This document shows, one piece after another, positions 8,460 through 17,416 of a DNA stretch of 62,486 bases. The position numbers and the translations under genes were made by a program. Position 1 is the first letter of the stretch, and each line of letters opens with the position of its first letter. Source of the stretch: Clostridia bacterium (GTDB lineage: Bacteria > Bacillota > Clostridia > Christensenellales > Borkfalkiaceae); the NCBI GenBank assembly GCA_017626135.1, contig JAGAJI010000022.1:1-62486 (forward strand), given 5' to 3'. The notes beneath the pieces are model-generated. The model saw only the letters and a list, made by a program, of their open reading frames with translations, was not told where the DNA came from and searched no databases.

Positions 8460-9140
8460 ATGGAAACGGGTAGGATTACGCAACGGGTGCAGGAATTATT
8501 GGAAGAGCTCAAAGGCGGAAACGCCTTTGGGGAAAAGGTCTGGCTGATCGCGGCTACGAAAACGCAGACGGCGGACGCCGTCAACGAGGCGATCGCGGCG
8601 GGCGTGGACGGAGTCGCGGAAAACAAACCGCAGGAATTTCGAGACAAAAACGAACTTTTGTTGCCCTGCCCCCGTCATTTTATCGGGCATTTGCAGACGA
8701 ATAAAATCAAGTACCTGCTTGGGAAAATCGAGCTCTATCATTCCTGCGATCGGGACGAACTTGCAAAGGCGCTCTCCAAACAGTCTCTTTTGAAAGGCTT
8801 GACGTCCGATATCTTAATTCAAATCAATATCGGGGAAGAGGAAAGCAAGGGCGGTTACCCTTACGACGAGGCGAAGGAAATCTTTTCTCGGCTCAATCAA
8901 ACGGCGGGCTTGCGAGTGCGCGGCTTTATGGCGATGCTACCCGACAGCGACGACGAGGCGCTGTTGCGCAGTTTGGCGAGAAAGATGCGCGCGCTCTTCG
9001 ACTGGGCAAAGACGCAGTCGGCGGACGTGGAATACCTCTCCATGGGCATGAGCGGCGACTACGCTTTATGCGTGGAGGAGGGGAGCAACATGATTCGCGT
9101 TGGGTCTACCATTTTCGGAGCAAGGCATTATGAAGGGTAA
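8460..9140 (+). CDS. YggS/PROSC-family pyridoxal phosphate-binding protein
   Basis: A 226-residue single-domain PLP protein with an alanine-racemase-like barrel, which in its family buffers free PLP rather than catalysing a reaction. The PLP lysine lies in VWLIAATKTQTADAVNEAI (K of ATKT, ~residue 31). Other family marks are the GHLQTNKIKYL motif, SCDRDELA, DILIQINIGEEESKGGY and the C-terminal LSMGMSGDYALCVEEGSNMI. Length is typical. The stop overlaps the start of the next gene, so the two are translationally coupled. Confidence 0.9.
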   Translation: METGRITQRVQELLEELKGGNAFGEKVWLIAATKTQTADAVNEAIAAGVDGVAENKPQEFRDKNELLLPCPRHFIGHLQTNKIKYLLGKIELYHSCDRDELAKALSKQSLLKGLTSDILIQINIGEEESKGGYPYDEAKEIFSRLNQTAGLRVRGFMAMLPDSDDEALLRSLARKMRALFDWAKTQSADVEYLSMGMSGDYALCVEEGSNMIRVGSTIFGARHYEG

Positions 9141-10002
9141 AGAAAAAATATTGCCCGGGGGATATTTGTCCCCGAAGAAAGGGCGTTGGAAGGCGGTATT
9201 GCTCGCCCTGCTTCTGGCGTTCACGGCGCTGTTTGGCTACGTGTATTTGGGGATTGCTATGCAGCATACGCGTGAAATACACTGGTCACCCGACTATGCG
9301 CAGGAAGATATTTCTTCCCTTCTGTACAAGGCAGAGCGGACGGATGAGGACTATAAAAAGATTTACGAGCAGACGGGCTTGACGAAACTCGGCGTGGAGG
9401 GACTCATCGAGCAGAGAATGTATACGCGGATCTTGCGTATTCAAAAGAGCTATTTTGCCACTTACGAGAAGACGCGGAAACATTTTGCGCCTCTCACCTA
9501 CGCGGAGTATATCGACGGAACGACGGAGTTTGCTATCTTTCAGGACGGGGATATTCTCGTGACGGACTCCATTTTCTGTTCCTGGTTCCGTTACGGACAC
9601 GCGGCACTCGTCGTGGACGCAGAGCAAGGGCAGACGCTCGGCGCGGTGGAAATCGGACAAAAGAGTGCGTGGAACCGTGTTTCGCAGTTCAAAGGTTACG
9701 CCAAATTTTTAATTTTGCGTCCCAAGGTCTCGGACGAAGTCAAGGCGCAGGTGGTGGCATACGCCAAGGAAAATCTGGTCGGATTGCCCTATCAATTGAC
9801 GACGGGGATCTTTACGGCAAAGGATGCGGATAGTTTGCTCGGCACCCATTGCGGTCACCTCGTTTGGTACGCCTATCATAGGTTCGGGGTGGATTTGGAC
9901 TCCGACGGCGGTAGGATCGTCACGCCGCAGGATTTGGCGAATTCGCCCAACGTGGAGCTCGTGCAGAACTTCGGGTTCGATCCCGAAACGCTTTGGAGGT
10001 AA
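9130..10002 (+). CDS. Membrane-anchored permuted papain-like (YiiX/NlpC-type) hydrolase
   Basis: A 290-residue protein with one N-terminal membrane helix (~residues 18-38, KAVLLALLLAFTALFGYVYL) and an extracytoplasmic domain. The order of catalytic motifs is permuted: His first (WFRYGHAALVVD, ~155-166), Cys later (GTHCGHLVWYAYHRFG, ~238-253). This is the layout of YiiX/LRAT-like cysteine hydrolases, which cleave amide or ester bonds in cell-wall peptides or lipids. ATG 9130 overlaps the yggS stop by 11 bases. Substrate unknown. Confidence 0.7.
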   Translation: MKGKEKILPGGYLSPKKGRWKAVLLALLLAFTALFGYVYLGIAMQHTREIHWSPDYAQEDISSLLYKAERTDEDYKKIYEQTGLTKLGVEGLIEQRMYTRILRIQKSYFATYEKTRKHFAPLTYAEYIDGTTEFAIFQDGDILVTDSIFCSWFRYGHAALVVDAEQGQTLGAVEIGQKSAWNRVSQFKGYAKFLILRPKVSDEVKAQVVAYAKENLVGLPYQLTTGIFTAKDADSLLGTHCGHLVWYAYHRFGVDLDSDGGRIVTPQDLANSPNVELVQNFGFDPETLWR

Positions 10003-10006
10003 GGAT

Positions 10007-10801
10007 ATGCAAAGAAATTACGCGCTCGTCACGGGTGCTACGGGCGGACTGGGTTCCGCGTTTTCCGAGCTTTTGGCAAAAGAGGGATACGCGCTCCTTT
10101 TGACGGGGCGGAGCGAGGAAAAACTCGCCGCGTTGCAACAAAGGATCCAAGGAGAGTTTCCGCAGACGGAAATCAGAATTTACGCCGCCGACCTCGCGGA
10201 GACGGACAGTCGCAATCGGCTCATGGAAGGGATACGGGAAGAGGGGCTTGCGCTCTCTCTGCTCGTCAACGCCGCAGGCGCGGATATTCAAAAAGGCTTG
10301 ACGGAGTACACGCAAGAAAAGATAGCCTTTCAATGTCGGGTCAATTTCGAGGCGGCGGTTGCGCTCAGCCGTTTTGCCATCGAAAACAGGGCGGAACATC
10401 TGGATATCCTCCATATTTCCTCCGTGTCGGGCATCTATCCCATGCCCTATTTCGCCATTTACAGCGCGACGAAAGGGGCGCTCACTTCCTTTTCGCAAGC
10501 CTTGCGCGAGGAGATGAAGGGACGGGGCGTATTCGTCACGGCGGTGTTGCCCGGCGCAATGCCGACGAGAGAGGATATCAAGGAGCAAATCAAGGGACAG
10601 GGCTTGTGGGGTAAGCTCGCCGCAAAGTCACCAAAAGTAGTTGCCGAGAAGTCCTTGAAAGCGGTACGCAAGAACAAACGCAAAGTAATCGTGGGCTTTT
10701 GGAACAAAGTCATGCGGATCGCCACCTGTTGGCTCCCCGCCGCTTGGCGCATGAAATTCATCGCGCACCGTTGGAGCAAAATCAGTAAGGACGCCTTTTG
10801 A
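10007..10801 (+). CDS. Short-chain dehydrogenase/reductase (SDR)
   Basis: A 264-residue classical SDR. The dinucleotide-binding motif TGATGGLG is at residues ~10-17. NAAGAD stabilises the fold. The active-site Ser is in HISSVSGIYP, with Tyr and Lys in the YSATKG motif (~residues 154-159). TGRSEEKL after beta-2 places Arg where the NADP(H) phosphate binds, so NADPH is likely. The C-terminal basic/hydrophobic tail (WNKVMRIATCWLPAAWRMKF) resembles membrane-associated SDRs acting on lipids. ATG 10007 has GGAGGTAAGG upstream and lies 4 bases after the preceding stop. Confidence 0.85.
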   Translation: MQRNYALVTGATGGLGSAFSELLAKEGYALLLTGRSEEKLAALQQRIQGEFPQTEIRIYAADLAETDSRNRLMEGIREEGLALSLLVNAAGADIQKGLTEYTQEKIAFQCRVNFEAAVALSRFAIENRAEHLDILHISSVSGIYPMPYFAIYSATKGALTSFSQALREEMKGRGVFVTAVLPGAMPTREDIKEQIKGQGLWGKLAAKSPKVVAEKSLKAVRKNKRKVIVGFWNKVMRIATCWLPAAWRMKFIAHRWSKISKDAF

Positions 10802-10822
10802 GCGCAATCGTTTGACGAGAGC

Positions 10823-10840
10823 CGCCGAAAGGCGTTTTTT
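10823..10840 (+). terminator. Short GAAA-tetraloop terminator
   Basis: CGCC-GAAA-GGCG followed by six T, 21 bases after the SDR stop. A further inverted repeat GGGAAG/CTTCCC (10861-10884) follows, before the next promoter. Confidence 0.6.
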
Positions 10841-10903
10841 GTGAAAATGTGGTAAAAACCGGGAAGGTTTTTGATGAACTTCCCGAATATGCCCCTCAAA
10901 TCC

Positions 10904-10932
10904 TTGACAAAACTATAAATTTAAGTTATAAT
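10904..10932 (+). promoter_or_regulatory. Promoter of the citrate-synthase/aconitase/IDH operon
   Basis: A consensus TTGACA (10904-10909), 17-base spacer and TATAAT (10927-10932), followed by AACGAGGAGAAGAG before ATG 10993. It fits strong expression of the whole 4-gene operon. Confidence 0.85.
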
Positions 10933-10992
10933 CGACATAATTAATTTTAGCATTACATTTAATCGAAAAAACTGGAACGAGGAGAAGAGAGT

Positions 10993-12369
10993 ATGATTGA
11001 GTTGAACCCTTCAAGCCATTTGCTGGAAATGGACCAGTATAAATACGAGTTGCAGGACGTTGCCGAGCCGCAGTTATTCCGCAACATTTATCCGTACGAC
11101 GAGATTCCCAAGACGCCCTTCAACTTCCGAAGGGTGCCTATCAATATGCCCAAGGACATTTGGATTACGGACACGACCTTCCGTGACGGACAGCAGTCTC
11201 GCGCGCCCTATACGGCGAAGCAGATCGTAGATATCTACAAGATGCTCGCCCGTCTCGGCGGCCCCAAGGGGATCATTCGGCAAAGCGAATTTTTCGTCTA
11301 TACGAAGAAGGACCGCGAGGCGGTGGAAAAATGTATGGAGCTGGGCTACGAGTTTCCCGAAGTCACTACGTGGATTCGCGCGAAGAAAGAGGACTTTGCT
11401 TTGGTGCACGATATCGGGATCCGCGAAACGGGAATTTTGGTGAGCTGTTCGGACTACCACATTTTCAAGAAGTTGAATATGTCGAGAAAACAGGCGTTCG
11501 ACCATTATTTGGGCGTCGTCAAGCAGGCGTTTGAAGCCGGTATTTCTCCCCGTTGTCATCTGGAAGATCTGACGCGCGCCGATTTCTACGGGTTCGTCGT
11601 TCCCTTCGTCAACGCCCTCGTGGACTTGTCCAAAGAGGCGGGGATTCCCGTCAAAATTCGTATGTGCGATACGATGGGTTACGGCGTGCCTTTCACGGGT
11701 GCGGCGCCTCCGAGAAGCGTTGCCGGGCTCGTATACGGTTTGCATCATTATTCGGACGTGACGTCGGAGATGCTTGAATGGCACGGGCATAACGATTTCT
11801 ATATGGGCGTTGCCAACGCAGTCAGCGCGTGGTTGTACGGGGCGAGCGGCGTCAACTGTTCCCTGCTCGGCATCGGGGAGAGAACGGGCAACGTGCCTTT
11901 GGAAGCGATGGTCATGCAGTACGCGTCCCTGCGCGGAACGCTCGACGGCATGGACACGACGGCAATCACGGACATCGCCGAGTATTTCCAAAAGGAACTC
12001 GGCTACGACATTCCGCCCATGACGCCCTTCGTGGGCAGCGCGTTCAACATGACGAGAGCGGGCGTGCACGCGGACGGCATGATGAAAGATACGGAAATCT
12101 ACAACATTTTCGATACGGAAAAGATTCTCAACCGCCCTGCGGAAGTCTCCATTTCCAACACGTCGGGTTTGGCAGGGATTGCCTATTGGATCAACAAACA
12201 TTACCATACCAACGTCACCAAGCAGGACGAAGTCGTGGTGAAGATGAAAGAGGCGATCGACAATTTGTACGCAGACGGCAGAACGACGGTCATGGGGGAA
12301 GAGGAGTTGGAAGGGTTGTACAATACCTTCTCCAAAGCGGGAAGAAGCAGAATCAATCAGAATTTATAA
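10993..12369 (+). CDS. DRE-TIM metallolyase, probable Re-type citrate synthase
   Basis: A 458-residue member of the isopropylmalate/homocitrate synthase superfamily. The DRE-TIM motif TDTTFRDGQQSRAPY is at residues ~58-72 (Arg and Asp bind substrate and metal). The metal-binding HxH is in EWHGHNDFYMG (~261-271), and LLGIGERTGNVPLEAMV follows. The regulatory C-terminal domain of LeuA is absent. Clostridial relatives of this length include the (Re)-citrate synthase of Clostridium kluyveri, which makes citrate from oxaloacetate and acetyl-CoA. Being the first gene before aconitase and isocitrate dehydrogenase supports citrate over isopropylmalate. No leuBCD genes are nearby. Homocitrate synthase remains possible. 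Confidence 0.7.
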   Translation: MIELNPSSHLLEMDQYKYELQDVAEPQLFRNIYPYDEIPKTPFNFRRVPINMPKDIWITDTTFRDGQQSRAPYTAKQIVDIYKMLARLGGPKGIIRQSEFFVYTKKDREAVEKCMELGYEFPEVTTWIRAKKEDFALVHDIGIRETGILVSCSDYHIFKKLNMSRKQAFDHYLGVVKQAFEAGISPRCHLEDLTRADFYGFVVPFVNALVDLSKEAGIPVKIRMCDTMGYGVPFTGAAPPRSVAGLVYGLHHYSDVTSEMLEWHGHNDFYMGVANAVSAWLYGASGVNCSLLGIGERTGNVPLEAMVMQYASLRGTLDGMDTTAITDIAEYFQKELGYDIPPMTPFVGSAFNMTRAGVHADGMMKDTEIYNIFDTEKILNRPAEVSISNTSGLAGIAYWINKHYHTNVTKQDEVVVKMKEAIDNLYADGRTTVMGEEELEGLYNTFSKAGRSRINQNL

Positions 12370-12379
12370 GGTGTGCACG

Positions 12380-14308
12380 ATGGGATATACGATAGCGCAA
12401 AAAATCATAAAGGAACATCTTGTCTGCGGGGAAATGACCGTAGGGAAAGAGATCGGATTAAAGATAGATCAAACGTTGACGCAGGACGCGACGGGCACGA
12501 TGGCGTATCTGCAATTTGAAGCCATGGGGATAGATCGCGTCAAGACGGAGCTCTCCGTGGCGTACATCGACCACAATACCTTGCAGGCAGGGTTTGAGAA
12601 CGCGGACGACCACCGCTACATTCAGACGGTGACGAAAAAGCACGGCATTCGCTTTTCCCGTCCCGGGAACGGCATCTGTCATCAGGTGCATTTGGAACGG
12701 TTCTCCAAACCCGGCAAGACCTTGATCGGTTCGGACAGTCACACGCCGACGGCAGGAGGGATCGGTATGCTCGGCATGGGCGCGGGCGGTCTGGACGTAG
12801 CCGTTGCCATGGGCGGCGGTACTTACTATATTACCATGCCAAAAATGATTAAAGTAAACCTTGTCGGAAAACTCTCCAATTACGTGGGCGCAAAGGACGT
12901 CATTTTGGAAGTGTTGCGTCTGCTCGGCGTAAAGGGCGGCGTGGGCGCCGTCGTGGAATACGCGGGGGAGGGGGTGAAAACGCTCTCCGTCCCCCAAAGA
13001 GCGACGATTACCAACATGGGCGCAGAGCTTGGCGCGACGAGTTCGATTTTCCCCTCCGACGAGGTGACGAAAGCTTTTCTTAAAGCGGAGAACAGAGAGG
13101 AGGACTGGATCGAGTTGTCCTCGGATCCCGACGCAACGTACGACGCGGAATATACGGTGGATCTGAGCGCTTTGAAGCCCCTTGCGGCTTGTCCGCATAG
13201 TCCTGACAACGTCAAACCCGTTGCCGAGCTTTCGGGCATGAAAATCAATCAGGTATGTATCGGTTCGTGCACAAATTCCTCCCTGTCCGATATGTTGACG
13301 GTGGCGGCGATGCTCAAAGGCAAAACGGTTGCGCCCAACGTCAGTTTGTCCATTTCGCCCGGCTCCAAGCAGGTATATACCATGCTTGCAGAGTGCGGCG
13401 CGCTTGCCGACCTCATCAACGCAGGCGCAAGAATTTTGGAATGTGCGTGCGGACCTTGCATCGGCATGGGTTTCTCGCCGCAGTCGGCAGGGGTCAGCCT
13501 GCGTACTTTCAATCGAAATTTCTTGGCGAGAAGTGGGACGGCGGATGCACAGGTGTACCTCGTCTCCCCCGAAACGGCGGCGGCGTCCGCGATTACGGGC
13601 GTATTTACCGACCCGACGACGCTTGGCGTCGCGCCCCGTATCACGATGCCCACGGCGTTCAAAATCAACGACAACCTGATTGAAATGCCCGTCGAGGCGG
13701 ATAAGATGGACGAAGTGATCGTAGAGCGCGGTCCCAACATCAAACCCATTCCCGTGGGCAAGGCACCCGAAAAGGATTTGCGTTGTGAGCTCGTGTTGAA
13801 GGTGGGCGACGATATCACCACCGACCATATCATGCCGGCAGGCACGAAGGTGCTCCCGTACCGCTCCAACGTACCCAAGCTTTCGGAATTCTGTTTTACC
13901 GTCTGCGATCCTTCCTTCCCCGAAAGGGCGAAGGCAAAGGGGGGCGGCGTGATTTTGGGCGGCGCGAACTACGGGCAGGGTTCCTCCCGTGAACACGCGG
14001 CGCTCGTGCCCCTGTATTTGGGGATTAAGGCAGTGATCGCCAAGAGCTTTGCCCGTATCCACGTGGCGAATCTCATCAATTTCGGCATCGTGCCCATGAC
14101 TTTGCAAAATCCCGACGATTACGAGAACTTCTCGGAAGGGGACGCGCTGGAAATTCAAGGGTTTGCGGCGGCGGTAGCCGACAAGACGGAAGCGACGCTC
14201 GTCAATAAGACGAACGGCAAGAGCGCGAAACTCGTTTTGAATCTTTCTCCCCGTCAGCGGGAAATGTTGCTCGCAGGCGGTTGCTTGAACTATACGAGAG
14301 GTAAATGA
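12380..14308 (+). CDS. Aconitate hydratase
   Basis: A 642-residue [4Fe-4S] aconitase of the bacterial/archaeal short type, isomerising citrate to isocitrate. SDSHTPTAGGIGMLGMGAGG (~116-135) is in the core. The first cluster Cys is in CIGSCTNSSLSDM, and the other two are in ECACGPCIGMGFSP. The swivel domain carries DDITTDHIMPAGTKVLPYRS and GANYGQGSSREHAALVPLYL with the catalytic Ser. ATG 12380 is preferred to GTG 12371 because AAGGTG lies 7-8 bases upstream. The stop overlaps the citrate synthase start (ATGA). Confidence 0.93.
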   Translation: MGYTIAQKIIKEHLVCGEMTVGKEIGLKIDQTLTQDATGTMAYLQFEAMGIDRVKTELSVAYIDHNTLQAGFENADDHRYIQTVTKKHGIRFSRPGNGICHQVHLERFSKPGKTLIGSDSHTPTAGGIGMLGMGAGGLDVAVAMGGGTYYITMPKMIKVNLVGKLSNYVGAKDVILEVLRLLGVKGGVGAVVEYAGEGVKTLSVPQRATITNMGAELGATSSIFPSDEVTKAFLKAENREEDWIELSSDPDATYDAEYTVDLSALKPLAACPHSPDNVKPVAELSGMKINQVCIGSCTNSSLSDMLTVAAMLKGKTVAPNVSLSISPGSKQVYTMLAECGALADLINAGARILECACGPCIGMGFSPQSAGVSLRTFNRNFLARSGTADAQVYLVSPETAAASAITGVFTDPTTLGVAPRITMPTAFKINDNLIEMPVEADKMDEVIVERGPNIKPIPVGKAPEKDLRCELVLKVGDDITTDHIMPAGTKVLPYRSNVPKLSEFCFTVCDPSFPERAKAKGGGVILGGANYGQGSSREHAALVPLYLGIKAVIAKSFARIHVANLINFGIVPMTLQNPDDYENFSEGDALEIQGFAAAVADKTEATLVNKTNGKSAKLVLNLSPRQREMLLAGGCLNYTRGK

Positions 14309-15681
14309 TGAACTATTCGGAAATTACACCGTATATACAAAAGTTGGCGGATTTATCCTGTGAACGCAACCACATTACCCCCGATCTGTACGTGAAAAAC
14401 GACGTAAAGCGCGGCTTGCGCGATCTGGACGGAAACGGCATCGTGGCGGGTTTGACGGAAATTTCGCGTATCAAATCCAAAGAGAAGGGCGCAAACGGCG
14501 AAGAGATCCCCTGCGAAGGACAACTGTATTACAGGGGCGTCAACGTCCGTCAGCTCGTCTCGGGTTTTTTAGAGGACGACCGCCCCGGATTTGAAGAGAC
14601 GGTGTATCTTCTGCTCTTTTCCAAATTGCCGAATCGGCAGGAGTTGCAGGAGTTCACTGCGCAACTTTCCGCGTATCGCTCCTTGCCGCCCTCGTTCGTG
14701 AGGGATATGATATTGAAAGCACCGGGGAAGGATATGATGAACATTCTCTCCCGTTGCGTGTTGGCGCTCTACGCGTACGACGAAAATCCGGACGATATCT
14801 CCGTGCCCAACGTACTTCGGCAATGTCTGCAACTGATTGCGGAGTTCCCGTTGCTCGCGGTATACGCCTATCAGTCCTATCAACACTATCATAAGAACAA
14901 CAGCTTGTTCATTCATTATCCGAAAGCGGAATACAACACGGCGGAAAACTTGCTCTATCTGTTGCGCGAGGACGGAAAGTTTACTCCCTTGGAGGCAAAA
15001 CTTCTCGACTTGGCGCTCGTACTGCACGCCGAACACGGCGGCGGCAACAACTCCACCTTTACCACCCACGTGGTCACGTCGTCAGCGACGGACACCTACG
15101 CGGTCGTCTCGGCGGCACTCGGTTCTTTGAAGGGACCCCGCCACGGCGGCGCGAACGTCAAGGTCATGAGAATGTTCGACGACATGAAGGCGAATATCGA
15201 CACGGAAGACGAAGCGCAGATTGTCGATTATTTGACGAGATTGCTCGACAAACAGGCGTTTGATAACGCAGGGCTCATCTACGGCATGGGACACGCGGTC
15301 TATTCTCTTTCCGATCCCAGAGCGGACATTCTCAAGAAGTATGCACGTCGGCTTTCCGAAGAGAAAGGGATGCAGGAAGAGTATAAGTTGTACGAACGCG
15401 TGGAGCGGCTCGCGCCCCAAATTATCGCGGACAAGAGAAAGATTTACAAAGGCGTCAGCGCGAACGTCGACTTCTATTCGGGCATGGTGTACAAAATGTT
15501 GGGCTTGCCCTATGAAATGTACACGCCCATCTTTGCGGTAGCCCGTATCGCAGGTTGGAGCGCGCACAGAATCGAAGAAATTCAAAACGCGGGGAAAATC
15601 ATTCGCCCTGCTTATATCAACGTAAAGGAAGAAATGCCGTACGTACCTATGCACGAAAGGGATACGGCGGATCAAAAATAG
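14305..15681 (+). CDS. Citrate (Si)-synthase
   Basis: A 458-residue citrate synthase fold, unrelated to the DRE-TIM protein two genes upstream although both are 458 residues. Catalytic residues are visible: His in LHAEHGGGNNSTFTTHV, His in GMGHAVYSLSDPRADIL, Asp in SANVDFYSGMVYKMLG, and the GSLKGPRHGGANV segment. It is somewhat longer than the usual ~430 residues because of an N-terminal extension (~40 residues). Two ATGs overlap the aconitase stop (14305, 14308); either could serve. The family's usual reaction is oxaloacetate + acetyl-CoA -> citrate. 2-Methylcitrate synthesis cannot be excluded. Confidence 0.88.
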   Translation: MMNYSEITPYIQKLADLSCERNHITPDLYVKNDVKRGLRDLDGNGIVAGLTEISRIKSKEKGANGEEIPCEGQLYYRGVNVRQLVSGFLEDDRPGFEETVYLLLFSKLPNRQELQEFTAQLSAYRSLPPSFVRDMILKAPGKDMMNILSRCVLALYAYDENPDDISVPNVLRQCLQLIAEFPLLAVYAYQSYQHYHKNNSLFIHYPKAEYNTAENLLYLLREDGKFTPLEAKLLDLALVLHAEHGGGNNSTFTTHVVTSSATDTYAVVSAALGSLKGPRHGGANVKVMRMFDDMKANIDTEDEAQIVDYLTRLLDKQAFDNAGLIYGMGHAVYSLSDPRADILKKYARRLSEEKGMQEEYKLYERVERLAPQIIADKRKIYKGVSANVDFYSGMVYKMLGLPYEMYTPIFAVARIAGWSAHRIEEIQNAGKIIRPAYINVKEEMPYVPMHERDTADQK

Positions 15682-15692
15682 AGGAGAAGATT

Positions 15693-16886
15693 ATGAAAAA
15701 CGAAGAATACAAAACGCAATTAGACGTTGCTTGCGAGAAATTCAGAAAACTGATGGAAGAACAGCTCGTCCGCGTCGAGGATATGAAGGCGCAGGGCGAT
15801 TTCGTCGACTACGGCGCGCTCGACTGCATTCAGATCGGCGTATGCGGCGGCGACGGCATCGGCCCCATCATTACGGCGCAGGCGAGAAGAGTGCTGGAAT
15901 TTATTTTAAGCGACCTCGTGCAGGCAGGCAAAGTCTCCTTCAAGGATATCGAGGGCTTGACGATCGAAAATAGAATCGCCAAGGGCAAAGCCATTCCCGA
16001 CGACGTCATGGCGGAATTGAAGTCCTGCCATATCATTCTGAAAGGCCCCACGACGACGCCGCAAAAAGGGAGCGGTATGCCGAATATCGAATCGGCGAAC
16101 GTGGCGATGAGAAAGGCGCTCGACCTGTTCGCCAACATTCGTCCCGTCAAAGTGCCCGAAGAGGGGATCAACTGGACGATTTTCCGTGAAAATACGGAGG
16201 GCGGTTACGCCATCGGTTCTTCGGGATTCAATATCACCGAGGATCTTGCCGTGGACTTTACGGTCACGACCAAGCAGGGTTCGGACAGAATTGCCCGTCT
16301 TGCTTACGACTACGCGCATAAGAACGGATTGAACAGGGTTTCCCTCGTCACCAAAGCCAACGTCATCAAGACGACGGACGGGAATTTCCTCGAAGATTGT
16401 CACAAAGTGGGGGATCTGTATCCCGACATCGTGACGGACGAATGGTACGCGGACATCATGACGGCGAAGCTCGTCGACAAAAAACGTCGTCGGGACTTCA
16501 AGGTGCTGTTGCTTCCCAACCTCTACGGGGATATCATTTCGGACGAGGCGGCGGAATTTCAGGGCGGCGTAGGCACGGCAGGATGTGCGAATATCGGGAA
16601 GAAGTACGCGATGTTCGAAGCCATTCACGGCAGCGCGCCCCGTATGATCAGCGAGGGAAGAGGACAGTACGCGGATCCTTGCTCCATGCTCCGCGCGTGC
16701 GTCATGCTGCTCTCCCATATCGGATTGCAGGACAGAGCGGATAAGCTCGAAAGAGCGTTGGATATCTGTTCCTTCGAGGAAAAGAAGTACGTCATCACCG
16801 GTCGGGACACGGGCGCGACGTGCGCACAATTCGGCGATTACGTGATGGAAACTTTGCAAAAACTTGAAGGCAATACCGCACAATAA
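15693..16886 (+). CDS. Isocitrate dehydrogenase (isocitrate/isopropylmalate family)
   Basis: A 397-residue beta-decarboxylating dehydrogenase converting isocitrate to 2-oxoglutarate. Motifs include CGGDGIGPIITAQARRVL, the substrate loop PTTTPQKGSGMPNIESANVA (S of SANVAMRK, three arginines around), FRENTEGGYAIGS, VTKANVIKTTDGNF and GDIISDEAAEFQGGVGTAGCAN. The nucleotide loop AIHGSAPRMI suggests an NAD-type enzyme, but this is not certain. ATG 15693 has GAGGAGAAG upstream. The last residues (GNTAQ, stop) are encoded by the left end of the 443-bp inverted-repeat element, so the original C-terminus was changed by insertion. Confidence 0.85.
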   Translation: MKNEEYKTQLDVACEKFRKLMEEQLVRVEDMKAQGDFVDYGALDCIQIGVCGGDGIGPIITAQARRVLEFILSDLVQAGKVSFKDIEGLTIENRIAKGKAIPDDVMAELKSCHIILKGPTTTPQKGSGMPNIESANVAMRKALDLFANIRPVKVPEEGINWTIFRENTEGGYAIGSSGFNITEDLAVDFTVTTKQGSDRIARLAYDYAHKNGLNRVSLVTKANVIKTTDGNFLEDCHKVGDLYPDIVTDEWYADIMTAKLVDKKRRRDFKVLLLPNLYGDIISDEAAEFQGGVGTAGCANIGKKYAMFEAIHGSAPRMISEGRGQYADPCSMLRACVMLLSHIGLQDRADKLERALDICSFEEKKYVITGRDTGATCAQFGDYVMETLQKLEGNTAQ

Positions 16887-17308
16887 CATGCTTCGCGATA
16901 ATAAGCAGACGAGAACAATACGAACCTGCCGCAAGGGGTACCTTTTCGGCATCTTCCGACAAATATGTTCTTGTAGTATGTCAAATACGACTGCGCCCAT
17001 CTTTGCCAAAATCTGCTCAAAAAAACACCCCTTGCGGTGCTATGCAATTTTATCGCGAGCTGATTTTAGGGAAAGATAAGGCGAAAACGCAGTTCATACA
17101 GGGGTATGAACGAGGCTTTCAACACAAGATTACACAAAATCAGCCGCGAAAAATCAAGTTCGTATTGTTCTTGTCTGCTTAACGATTTTTGGAATAAATG
17201 CGTTGGCTTTTCTTGCAATAGGAGCCGCTATTGCTGCGAAAAGCCGCCTTTTTCTTCCTTAAAATCGTTTACGTTTCTCGCTTGATACCATTGTGCGGCA
17301 TCACCTTA
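16866..17308 (+). repeat. 443-bp MITE-like element with nested inverted repeats
   Basis: The ends are inverted copies (GAAGGCAATACCGCACAATAA at left; the right end reads TAAGGTGATGCCGCACAATG on the minus strand). Inside are further nested pairs: a 27-nt pair at 16902-16928 / 17155-17181 (25 of 27 matching), CCGCAAGGGG at 16929-16938 / 17028-17037, a 14-15-nt pair at 17053-17067 / 17136-17149, a small hairpin at 17092-17111 and a stem at 17204-17245. No coding frame is convincing. The right ~64 bases are about 84% identical to the second copy at 43966-44067. It fills the gap between isocitrate dehydrogenase and its terminator. Confidence 0.75.
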
Positions 17309-17317
17309 GATTTTTGA

Positions 17318-17359
17318 CCGCTTAAAAACTCTTTTTCGGTTTTTGAGCGGCTTTTTTTT
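17318..17359 (+). terminator. Terminator after the TCA operon
   Basis: CCGCTTAAAAAC / GTTTTTGAGCGG stem followed by eight T, directly after the inverted-repeat element. Confidence 0.8.
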
Positions 17360-17368
17360 ACAAAACAC

Positions 17369-17397
17369 TTTACAGAACGATTTTTTTGTGATATAAT
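17369..17397 (+). promoter_or_regulatory. Promoter of the tandem membrane-protein genes
   Basis: TTTACA (17369-17374), 17-base spacer and TATAAT (17392-17397). The leader to ATG 17417 is very short. Confidence 0.7.
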
Positions 17398-17416
17398 AAC
17401 GAGTGAGGATAAAATT

